The translations under genes and the position numbers were made by a program. From Candidatus Muproteobacteria bacterium RIFCSPHIGHO2_01_FULL_65_16 (GTDB taxonomy: Bacteria; Pseudomonadota; Gammaproteobacteria; Acidiferrobacterales; Sulfurifustaceae), in assembly GCA_001785175.1 (NCBI GenBank), contig MFSY01000022.1, positions 7,699 to 19,240 of the forward strand: a stretch of DNA of 11,542 bases, given 5' to 3'. Under the pieces are notes generated by a model. That model did no database searches. It saw only the letters and a program-made list of their open reading frames with translations, and was not told the DNA's origin. Shown one piece after another: positions 5,618 through 11,542 of the stretch; the first letter of the stretch is position 1; the number at the start of each line of letters is the position of its first letter.

Positions 5618-8600
5618 CTAAATCAGCGACTTATATACAGCCTCGGTCTGCGGCGAGGGCTTGATGCCCAGGGTGGCGGACAGGGTCTTGCAACAGCGCT
5701 GATAGATATGATGGGCGTCGGCGCGCCGGCCGAGACGCTGATAGGCCAGCATCAGGCGCTGATAAAAAAGCTCCGCCAGGTCGTCTATTTCCAGCGCCTC
5801 TTGATAACAGTCCACGGCCTTCCGCCAGTCGCCCGCGGCCTCCCGGTCCCGGCCCAGGTCCTCGAACAGGCGCAGGAACCGGCCGCGCAGACGCTCGCGC
5901 CGCGGCACCGCCCAGGGAAGATCGTCCTTGCCCAGGAAATGGCCGCGATAGAGGTCCGCGGCCCGGGCCAGCCACGCGCGGGCCAGGTCGGCCCTTCCCT
6001 CCCGTTCGGCCGTTCCCGCCCGATCGCACAGGCGCTCAAAGGCATTACTGTCCACCCAGGCGTAGCGGGGATTCAGGGTCAGGCGCCCGTCCTTGAGCTC
6101 GATGGCCTCCTTGCAATTCAGCAGGCGGCGCAGGCGATGCAGCGTCGTTACCAGCGCGCGGCTTGCGGCGTCGCCGTCGGCGGCGGGCCACAAGACATCG
6201 GTCAGTTGCTCCTGCGCGACGTCGCTCCCGCCGAACGCGATCAGCGCCTTGAGCAGCACCAGCGGCTTGCGCTGCGCCTTGGCGCCGAAACTCATGGGCC
6301 TTTCGTCCTTCATGACGGCGAAGCGCCCGAGCGCATATATCTTCACCGCCCAGGGCCAGCGCTCCACATCAGCCGCGTCGGCCGCGGGCGCGAGGTTGCG
6401 CTTGAGTATCAGCTGCCGCACGTAATCCGCCTCCGTGCCCTGCTCCAGGGCCGCGGCGCAGAGGCGCGCCATGACATCGGGGCGCCAGCCGAAAATGTTC
6501 GTGTATCCCTGCCGGCGCCCGAGCGCCATGGCCCGGGCGAGCGGCGCGCGCACGTCCGCCTCACGCCCCGCGTCCAGGGCGAACTGCGCCTCGGTCAAAA
6601 GGCACATGAACTCGGAGACGCGGTTGCGCGTGCGCTCGGTGATACGGCGCGCCTGCGCCAGCTGCTCCCGGGCCTGCTGTTCCTCGCCGCGCTCGTGCAG
6701 GATCTGCGCCATGAGCACATGGCCGCGCTCCTCGAGCGTCACCGATCCGGCCTCGAGCGCCAGGCGCAGCGAGCTCTCCATGTGCGATTGGGCGCCGGCG
6801 ATGTCCCGGCGCAGGAGGGCGAGCCAGGCGTTGCAGTAGTGATAGATGCACACGTCCACGCGCCGCGATTCATCCAGCGCCGCGGCCGTGGCCTTTATCA
6901 GCTCCTCGGCGCGCGCGAGGTCGCCCGCGCTCAGGGCGATGCTCGCGCCCTGCTCGAGCAGCACCGCGTTCCAGATCGTGACGCCGGTGGCCTTCGAGGT
7001 CTCGATCCCGGCGTTCACCGCGGCGAGATCGGCCGCGCCGCCGGTGGCGTGCACCTGGTAGATCGCCTCCATCACGTGGCGCACGATCCGCAGCAGCGGC
7101 GTGAGCTCCTGGTCCGAAGCCGCGCGCTGGAGGTTCTGGACCGTGAGCCCGGCCTTGACGTGGTCGCCGGTCCACATGTGGTACAGGGCCAGGTAGGCCA
7201 TGGTGAATATGCGCAGGTTGAGGTTGGCGCTCTTGCGCGTGAGCGCCTCGGCGCGGACGACCCAGTCGTGAATCCGCGGGTGGTGCAGCTGGCGGAACAG
7301 GAGCGCCATGGACATCGCCTGGGTCGTGCGCTCCTCGATCTCGAGCGAGGGAAACGTCGGATCGTCGGCCAGCAACTCATCCATGACCGCGATCCAGTGG
7401 TCGAGCAGCGTCAGTTCGGCGTAGCCGTGAACGATGGACTCGACGACGCCGGACCAGGCGAGCAGCGTGCCGGTGCGGTCGCGCGTCTCCCGGAACAACG
7501 CGAACGCGCGCTCGAAGAAGCGCCGCCCTTCTGGCGGATTGAAGGGAAAGCGACAGATCCCGGACCAGTACAGCAGCCACGGCGATTTTTCGAGGTAGCC
7601 CGAGGGCAGGGCGCCGAGCCATTCCATGAGCGTCTGGGTCCGGCCCTGCGCCACCATGGTCGGGGCGTTCTCGAGAATCAGCCGGGCGATGCCTTCCCAG
7701 TCGTCGGCCTGGCGCAGCAGGCCCGCGGCGTCCTCGGTGTGCCCGGTTTCTTCCAGCGCCGCGGCGGCGCTTTGATATATCCGCATCAGGCGCGCCGGCG
7801 AAAAGCTGCTACGCGCGCGTGTCAGGAGAAACTCGCGGAACAGCGGATGATATTGATAGACCGGCTCGGCCTGGGCGTGCTTCAGGATGAAATAATTGTT
7901 GCGCGTCAATTCCTCCAGGATGCGGCCGGCGCGGCGCTCGCCGGACAACCGCGCCACCATGCCGGCCGTCATCTTCGGCAGGAAGGCGGACAGCATCAGC
8001 ACCTCCTGCGTCGGCGCGTCGGTCTTGACGAAGATCTCCCCGGCGAAATAATCGAACAGCACGCCCGGCGGCGCCGCATCCGGCGGCAGGGGCGGGGGGT
8101 TGTCGCCCTTCGTCCGCTCCAACATGAGCACGAGGCCGGCCGCCCACCCCTGCGTTATTTCGTACAATCTGCCGGCCGCGATCTTGGGCCGGCGCAGATG
8201 GCCGCGGTGCCGGGCGAGGCCCTCCGATTCCCGGGGCGTGAGCTTCAGTTCCTCCCATCCCAGCACTTCCAGGGCGTTGTAGGTCATGAGCCGCGCGAAG
8301 GCCGGCGGCGGTTCGCTGCGGCTGATCACGATGGCGCGCGCGCCGCGCGGGAGCTGTTCCAGGCCGTCCCGGATCAGCGCGTGCATCTTGCTGTCCTCCG
8401 GCAGTTCCTGATAGTTGTCGAGCACGATCAGGAACGGCGGTTTCAGGCGCGCGTAGAGTTCCTGAAAGAAACGGCGCGTGAAGATATCCAGGCCTTTGCG
8501 ATACTCCGGGGTGAGGTGCGGCAGCGGTTTGCGCCGGCGCGGGGCGGCGTCCCTGGCGGCAATACCGAGATAATGAATGAACGTGGCCGGGTCGGCGTCG

Positions 8601-8812
8601 CCCGCGTCAATCTGATACCACAGGCTCCGGAGCCTGCGGCGCCGGGCGTAACTGGCGGCGAGGGTGGTCTTGCCGGCGCCGGGCGGGCCGACGATCCACG
8701 TGATCCCGCTCTTGCCGCCGCGGTCGAGGCGGCGGAACAGCCGGGTGCGTTGCAGCACATCCGGCAGCTCCGGGGACGTGATCTTGGCCAGTGCGGGCGC
8801 GTTTCTTCGCAC
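5618..8812 (-). CDS. Large STAND-NTPase / TPR transcriptional regulator with C-terminal SARP-like wHTH-BTAD module
   Basis: A 1064-residue signal-integrating regulator. Residues about 15-330 form a MalT-like STAND ATPase: Walker A GPPGAGKTT (42-50), Walker B FLIVLDN with Asp132, an AIVISRSEPP sensor segment (160-169) and YHPLFREFL (321-329), as in MalT-type proteins. Residues about 330-800 are helical, Ala/Leu-rich and TPR-like, probably the effector-sensing arm. From about 823 there is an OmpR/SARP-type winged helix (VKIYALGRF, then LVTTLHRLRRLL), and from about 918 a BTAD helical domain to the end. MalT itself ends in a LuxR-type helix-turn-helix; here DNA binding is done by the SARP module at the C-terminus. 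The GTG start at 8812 is supported by a strong ribosome site. The gene lies 58 bp after trhA on the same strand. Ligand and target genes are unknown; the adjacent rhodanese gene is a candidate target. ATP-dependent multimerisation is expected from the family. Confidence 0.88.
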   Translation of the reverse strand: MRRNAPALAKITSPELPDVLQRTRLFRRLDRGGKSGITWIVGPPGAGKTTLAASYARRRRLRSLWYQIDAGDADPATFIHYLGIAARDAAPRRRKPLPHLTPEYRKGLDIFTRRFFQELYARLKPPFLIVLDNYQELPEDSKMHALIRDGLEQLPRGARAIVISRSEPPPAFARLMTYNALEVLGWEELKLTPRESEGLARHRGHLRRPKIAAGRLYEITQGWAAGLVLMLERTKGDNPPPLPPDAAPPGVLFDYFAGEIFVKTDAPTQEVLMLSAFLPKMTAGMVARLSGERRAGRILEELTRNNYFILKHAQAEPVYQYHPLFREFLLTRARSSFSPARLMRIYQSAAAALEETGHTEDAAGLLRQADDWEGIARLILENAPTMVAQGRTQTLMEWLGALPSGYLEKSPWLLYWSGICRFPFNPPEGRRFFERAFALFRETRDRTGTLLAWSGVVESIVHGYAELTLLDHWIAVMDELLADDPTFPSLEIEERTTQAMSMALLFRQLHHPRIHDWVVRAEALTRKSANLNLRIFTMAYLALYHMWTGDHVKAGLTVQNLQRAASDQELTPLLRIVRHVMEAIYQVHATGGAADLAAVNAGIETSKATGVTIWNAVLLEQGASIALSAGDLARAEELIKATAAALDESRRVDVCIYHYCNAWLALLRRDIAGAQSHMESSLRLALEAGSVTLEERGHVLMAQILHERGEEQQAREQLAQARRITERTRNRVSEFMCLLTEAQFALDAGREADVRAPLARAMALGRRQGYTNIFGWRPDVMARLCAAALEQGTEADYVRQLILKRNLAPAADAADVERWPWAVKIYALGRFAVMKDERPMSFGAKAQRKPLVLLKALIAFGGSDVAQEQLTDVLWPAADGDAASRALVTTLHRLRRLLNCKEAIELKDGRLTLNPRYAWVDSNAFERLCDRAGTAEREGRADLARAWLARAADLYRGHFLGKDDLPWAVPRRERLRGRFLRLFEDLGRDREAAGDWRKAVDCYQEALEIDDLAELFYQRLMLAYQRLGRRADAHHIYQRCCKTLSATLGIKPSPQTEAVYKSLI

Positions 8813-8819
8813 CTAATAT

Positions 8820-8826
8820 CCTCCCC
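8820..8826 (-). promoter_or_regulatory. Ribosome binding site deciding the GTG start of the regulator
   Basis: GGGGAGG on the - strand is followed by seven bases and the GTG at 8812. This is the best ribosome site in the window and settles the non-ATG start. Confidence 0.75.
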
Positions 8827-8870
8827 TCACAGGGCGACGCGGTATCGCGTTAAGAAAGCTCTGAGCCGCG

Positions 8871-9488
8871 TCAGGCCAGATAGAAAAAAACCGCACAGAA
8901 ATGACTGGCGCTGCCGCCGAGCACGAACATGTGCCAGATGCCATGTCCATGCCTCAGCTTCCCATCCAGGGCGTAAAAGACGACCCCCGCGGTATAGATC
9001 ACGCCGCCGACCACCAGCCACGCCAGCCCGCCGCCGGGCAGGACCTGCGCCAGCGGCCGGATGGCGATGAGCACAAGCCAGCCCATCACAAGATAAATTA
9101 TCAACGACAGCACCCGCGCGCCCCTGGCCAGCCAGAGTTCTTGAATTATGCCGAGCAGCGCCAGACCCCAGATGACGCCGAACAGCGACCAGCCCCACGG
9201 CCCGCGCAGGGCCACGAGCGCGAACGGCGTGTAGCTGCCGGCGATCAGGAGATAAATAGCGCTGTGGTCCAGGCGGCGCAGGATCCGCTTGGCCCGGCCG
9301 CGCAGGCTGTGATACAGGGTGGATGAGGTATACAGCAGCAGAAGGCTGACGCCATAGACCGCGAAGCTCACGATCTTCCACGGATCGCCCTGGCGGCTGG
9401 CGGGCACCACCAGCAGCGCGAGCCCCGCGAGCGCCAACGCCGCTCCGAGCAGATGGGTAATGCTGTTGAGGCGCTCACCGCGATACAT
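8871..9488 (-). CDS. trhA: Hemolysin III / TrhA family (PAQR) membrane protein
   Basis: A 205-residue inner-membrane protein with about seven hydrophobic segments, the normal size and shape for the bacterial hemolysin III (YqfA/TrhA) branch of the PAQR superfamily. Conserved features are NSITHLLGA near the start, SSTLYH (55-60), RRLDHSAIYLLIAGSYTPF (71-89) and HGIWHMFVLGGSASHF (182-197). His60, His182 and His186 match the zinc ligands of PAQR receptors (HxxxH in the last helix), so a zinc-dependent amide hydrolase-like site is possible. E. coli TrhA is linked to membrane energetics and fatty-acid homeostasis; haemolysis is not implied. The ATG at 9488 is preceded by GAGGGA with eight bases spacing. 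The regulator gene follows 58 bp downstream and may share its mRNA. Confidence 0.9.
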   Translation of the reverse strand: MYRGERLNSITHLLGAALALAGLALLVVPASRQGDPWKIVSFAVYGVSLLLLYTSSTLYHSLRGRAKRILRRLDHSAIYLLIAGSYTPFALVALRGPWGWSLFGVIWGLALLGIIQELWLARGARVLSLIIYLVMGWLVLIAIRPLAQVLPGGGLAWLVVGGVIYTAGVVFYALDGKLRHGHGIWHMFVLGGSASHFCAVFFYLA

Positions 9489-9545
9489 GCTGTTATTCCC
9501 TCACCGTCATCGCCACCGACGGCGGGCGAACCGCGCTAACAGGAT

Positions 9546-9662
9546 GCTGAAAAAGTCCATCCAGGACTTTTCCAGCCACGCAAAGCAAAAATGCGATTTT
9601 TGCTTTGCTTCATTTTTCAAACACTTGGGTGTTTGAAAAATGGCGGTCGGTCCCTCGACCGC
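9546..9662. repeat. Cluster of four consecutive hairpins between trhA and the dksA-like gene
   Basis: Four adjacent inverted repeats are seen. 9546-9558 pairs with 9564-9576 (12 of 13). 9580-9591 pairs with 9597-9608 (12 of 12, GCAAAGCAAAAA). 9611-9624 pairs with 9629-9642 (14 of 14, CATTTTTCAAACAC). 9643-9649 pairs with 9656-9662 (7 of 7, GCGGTCG). They take up most of the 212-bp gap upstream of trhA. Whether this is a mobile repeat, a terminator array or an RNA is not decided by sequence alone. Confidence 0.85.
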
Positions 9663-9666
9663 ACCA

Positions 9667-9700
9667 CAGGTTGCTGAAAAACGAGTTTTTCAGCAACCTG
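9667..9700. terminator. Perfect 16-bp palindrome directly after the dksA-like stop, possible terminator or repeat unit
   Basis: CAGGTTGCTGAAAAAC (9667-9682) and its exact inverse (9685-9700) flank two bases. The structure begins one base from the dksA-like TAG stop (9701-9703). It could end that transcript, although the T run lies within the stem and not after it. Its outer end shares GCTGAAAAA with the hairpin at 9546, so both may bound one element of about 155 bp. Confidence 0.5.
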
Positions 9701-10099
9701 CTAAAGGCTCGGCGTGGCGTCGCGGCCGCCGCGGCGGTTTTCGTGACGGCTCTGACAGCCGATGCAGCGCTTGGCGGTGGGGTAGGCCTCCAGGCGCTCG
9801 GGCGCGATCGCGTCGCCGCAGTCAACGCAGACGCCGTAACCGCCGTCCTGAATGCGCGCGAGCGCCGCCTCGATGTCCTGCAGCTCCGCAACCTCGCGCT
9901 CGAGAATCGCGAGATTCACGCCCTCGAGCAACGCGGCGACCGATTCCTCCCCGGCGTCGTGGACCTGGTCCGCGAGCTTGGCGTAATCGTCCCGCTTGGA
10001 TTCGATCAGCGCGTCGTGGACGAGCCAGCGCAACTGCTCGCGCCGCTGCTTGAGGCGCTGCTCGAAACGCAAAATGTCTTTCTCCGGCAGTCCGGGCAT
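9701..10099 (-). CDS. Short DksA/TraR-family C4 zinc-finger protein
   Basis: A 132-residue cytoplasmic protein of the DksA/TraR superfamily, which enters the RNA polymerase secondary channel and alters initiation. An N-terminal coiled coil (about 6-85) is followed by a C4 zinc finger, CVDCGDAI and KRCIGCQ, with Cys91, 94, 112 and 115. The coiled-coil tip reads DQVHDA (44-49). Compared with the DxxDxA tip of E. coli DksA, the second Asp position is His, though an Asp follows. It is shorter than DksA (151 residues) and belongs to the DksA-like group with VHDxxEES at the tip, so it should not be called DksA itself; it may be stress-specific. The ATG at 10099 has GAGGGAG seven bases upstream. The stop abuts a perfect palindrome. 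No convincing promoter was seen in the upstream gap. Confidence 0.87.
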   Translation of the reverse strand: MPGLPEKDILRFEQRLKQRREQLRWLVHDALIESKRDDYAKLADQVHDAGEESVAALLEGVNLAILEREVAELQDIEAALARIQDGGYGVCVDCGDAIAPERLEAYPTAKRCIGCQSRHENRRGGRDATPSL

Positions 10100-10163
10100 G
10101 GCTCGACTCCCTCGATCGCTGGTCCCGAACGGCAGACCTTTAATCCTAAAAACGGCGATTGCA

Positions 10164-10294
10164 TCCGCAGATTACGCAGATTTCCGCAGATTTTAAGAAT
10201 GTTATGAGTAACTTTCCTTCTCTCACCATATGGGTGCGCCAGGCAGTCATTCAAACCAAATGATTCATCTGCGTTAATCTGCGAAATTTGCGGA
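10164..10294. repeat. Inverted CGCAGAT repeat between the dksA-like gene and rtcA
   Basis: The left arm 10164-10191 and the right arm 10267-10294 match at 24 of 28 positions as inverted copies. They are made of CCGCAGAT / ACGCAGAT units around a 75-base A+T-richer centre. The same units occur inside the 159-bp element at 4837-4944, so these are members of one repeat family. The rest of the 259-bp gap (10100-10163, 10295-10358) holds the dksA-like ribosome site and no gene or promoter I can support. Confidence 0.8.
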
Positions 10295-10358
10295 CAACTG
10301 CTTTTTCCAAGTTAATACTAATCCCAAAACCGCGTTTGACCAAGCACTGACCGGCGCG

Positions 10359-11405
10359 CTACGCCCGCCCCGGGTAGACATTCACGCGCGTGCAGCGGCC
10401 CGCGGGAGCGGTCTCGAAACGCACCGGCAGGAGTTGCGGCAGCAGCCACATCGCGGTCTGCGCGTGCGCGGACAGCCCGCGGGCCAGGAAACAGGACGGC
10501 CCATCGGCCAGCGCGAGGTACACGAGCAACTGGTCGGACGCATGGATGTCAAGGGTGGCGCCGGCCTCGAGCTCGGCGCGCAGGGCCTGCGCCGCGTTCT
10601 CGCCCACGCGCTCGGCCGGCACGCCGCGCTGCGCGACCTCGGCGCCGCCGAGGAGCGTATGCGCGGTACGCGCCCGGAGCACGATCGCGCCGCCCGAGCC
10701 GATCGCATCCGCCCGCCCCAACACCTGTTGCTCTATATGAGGCGGCGGATAACCGGAGAGGATCTGCGTCGCCGTCGCGCGCATGCGTTCGGCGATACGC
10801 GCCGGCAGGTTGGCGACATGGACAGCCCCGCTTATCTCCTCGAGCGCGCCGGGTGTCTCGAGATTCAGCGGCCGCGGCGCCCCGGGCTCGACCTCGATCT
10901 CGACCTCGCCGCCGCCGCGCGGATAATAGCCGCGGCGGATGAGCCTGATCGCGGTCTCGAGGCCCATGCGCCCGAGGAGCGGCAGAAGCACGAGCCGGAA
11001 GTAATCGAGCGGCGGCGCCGCCCTGACGTCCGTGCCGCCGATCAGACGCAGCGTGACCTTCCCCCCGCCGGCGAATGCGACCGGCAGACAGGCCTGGAGC
11101 ACAAGCGTTATCGAACCGGCGGTGCCGACATCGAAGCGGAACGCTCCGCCGCGCGGCCGCCCGGGACGAAAGGTGATTTCCCGGGCGCGCACGGAAAGCC
11201 CCTCGACCTCGGCCCGGCAAAGCTCGGCGACCGCCTTGACGGCCGTCAGATGTTGCGGCGCAAGCCCGGGCGGCGCGCGGCGCGCGCGGATGTTGAACAG
11301 GCGGATCGTCCTGCCGGTGAGCGCTGCGGCCGCGCAGGCGGTGCGCAGCAACTGGCCGCCGCCCTCGCCGTGGGAACCGTCTATCGCTAACACGCTTCCA
11401 GTCAC
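10359..11405 (-). CDS. rtcA: RNA 3'-terminal phosphate cyclase RtcA
   Basis: RtcA uses ATP to turn RNA 3'-phosphates into 2',3'-cyclic phosphates through an enzyme-AMP intermediate and can also adenylylate 5' ends. The 348-residue length is close to E. coli RtcA (338). Family motifs appear in order: IDGSHGEGGGQLLRTA (8-23), PPGLAPQHL (45-53), FDVGTAGSITLVLQ (91-104), IGGTDVRAAPPLDYFRL (122-138), RGYYPRGGGEVE (158-169) and HASDQLLVYLALA (288-300). His314 in LSAHAQT is the expected adenylylated nucleophile (E. coli His309). The residue after that Thr is Ala where Asn is common. The GTG at 11405 has no good ribosome site; a GTG at 11393, still before IDGS, is possible, and an in-frame stop lies shortly upstream. 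No rtcB or rtcR is in view, so the usual rtcBA operon is absent on the downstream side and unknown upstream. Confidence 0.93.
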   Translation of the reverse strand: MTGSVLAIDGSHGEGGGQLLRTACAAAALTGRTIRLFNIRARRAPPGLAPQHLTAVKAVAELCRAEVEGLSVRAREITFRPGRPRGGAFRFDVGTAGSITLVLQACLPVAFAGGGKVTLRLIGGTDVRAAPPLDYFRLVLLPLLGRMGLETAIRLIRRGYYPRGGGEVEIEVEPGAPRPLNLETPGALEEISGAVHVANLPARIAERMRATATQILSGYPPPHIEQQVLGRADAIGSGGAIVLRARTAHTLLGGAEVAQRGVPAERVGENAAQALRAELEAGATLDIHASDQLLVYLALADGPSCFLARGLSAHAQTAMWLLPQLLPVRFETAPAGRCTRVNVYPGRA

Positions 11406-11432
11406 GTCGCCACGTGCCCGGTTCTTCTATCG

Positions 11433-11542
11433 CTGTTGAAAAACGAGCGGGCTACTCAGCGCCCCGTTCGGGTTGAGCCGCCTTTTAGGCGGCGCTTATT
11501 TGAATGCGGGATGCTCCCGCCCCGCACCCAGGGTTACTCTTC
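11433..11542. repeat. Hairpin-rich intergenic sequence upstream of rtcA
   Basis: This edge region has no gene. It contains TTGAAAAACGAG near 11436, close to the GCTGAAAAACGAG of the palindrome at 9667. It also has a 7-bp stem, 11477-11483 with 11487-11493 (GCCGCCT, loop TTT), and a 6-bp stem, 11506-11511 with 11515-11520 (GCGGGA). The first stem followed by GCTTATTT could be a weak terminator on the + strand. Together these look like part of another dispersed repeat cut by the window end. Confidence 0.5.

Noticed and set aside
5560..5619. Terminator for the regulator gene: AGCCGAT/ATCGGCT (5560-5566, 5613-5619) around GCCGGG/CCCGGC (5571-5584).
   Set aside because: The outer pair is far apart, the inner stem leaves almost no loop, and there is no T run on the - strand.
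5576..9070. A very long open frame on the + strand (about 1160 codons) opposite the regulator gene.
   Set aside because: Its product is rich in Arg, Gly, Ala and Gln with no family motif, it spans the trhA boundary, and it mirrors the codon pattern of the real - strand gene, which has clear domains and a strong ribosome site. It is a G+C-rich shadow frame.
9546..9700. CRISPR array.
   Set aside because: The units are different palindromes, not copies of one repeat with unique spacers, and no cas gene is near.
10100..10210. Promoter for the dksA-like gene (TAGGAT as -10).
   Set aside because: At 17 bp upstream the -35 position reads TCTGCG, a poor match that is simply repeat sequence.
10006..10254. 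Small - strand open frame across the CGCAGAT repeat upstream of the dksA-like gene.
   Set aside because: It is partly made of repeat DNA, overlaps the dksA-like gene in another frame and has no ribosome site or known motif.

Overview
This is a G+C-rich bacterial chromosome segment, very probably from an environmental proteobacterium. Three things point that way: DksA-type and TrhA-type genes, a two-chain relative of the one-chain pyruvate:ferredoxin oxidoreductase NifJ, and palindromic intergenic repeats of the CGCAGAT and GCTGAAAAAC kinds. A sulfur-oxidising gammaproteobacterium would fit, but this is inference from gene style and no marker gene is present. No tRNA, rRNA, CRISPR array, transposase or phage gene was seen.

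Layout. Positions 1-4793 (+ strand) look like one operon. It holds the 3' part of a nitronate-monooxygenase-like flavoprotein with a C-terminal cysteine cluster, then the two halves of a 2-oxoacid (probably pyruvate):ferredoxin oxidoreductase. The first half carries NifJ domains I-II-III and the second carries domains IV-V-VI, with all cluster cysteines and the thiamine diphosphate motif intact. Together the halves are about as long as one NifJ chain and keep its domain order. The join is occupied by a palindromic repeat that also encodes the last residues of the first half.

Positions 4812-11405 are all on the - strand. In transcription order they are: rtcA (RNA 3'-phosphate cyclase), a short DksA/TraR-like zinc-finger protein, trhA (hemolysin III/PAQR membrane protein), a 1064-residue STAND-NTPase/TPR regulator with a C-terminal SARP-like winged helix plus BTAD module, and a single-domain rhodanese. 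The trhA and regulator genes are 58 bp apart and may be co-transcribed. The rhodanese gene converges on the oxidoreductase operon, and a 159-bp element with near-perfect terminal inverted repeats lies between them.

The most unusual aspect is the intergenic DNA. Five of the gaps or edges hold palindromic structure: the oxidoreductase junction, the 159-bp MITE-like element, five hairpins in a row between trhA and the dksA-like gene, a CGCAGAT inverted repeat between the dksA-like gene and rtcA, and hairpins upstream of rtcA. Some overlap or abut stop codons, so they shape gene ends. Upstream of the rhodanese gene and next to the SARP-like regulator gene are two 9-bp direct repeats 11 bp apart, the geometry known for SARP operators. 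The individual protein families are known. The split-NifJ operon with its flavoprotein neighbour, the regulator with its possible operator, and the repeat-made gene ends are the parts worth following up.
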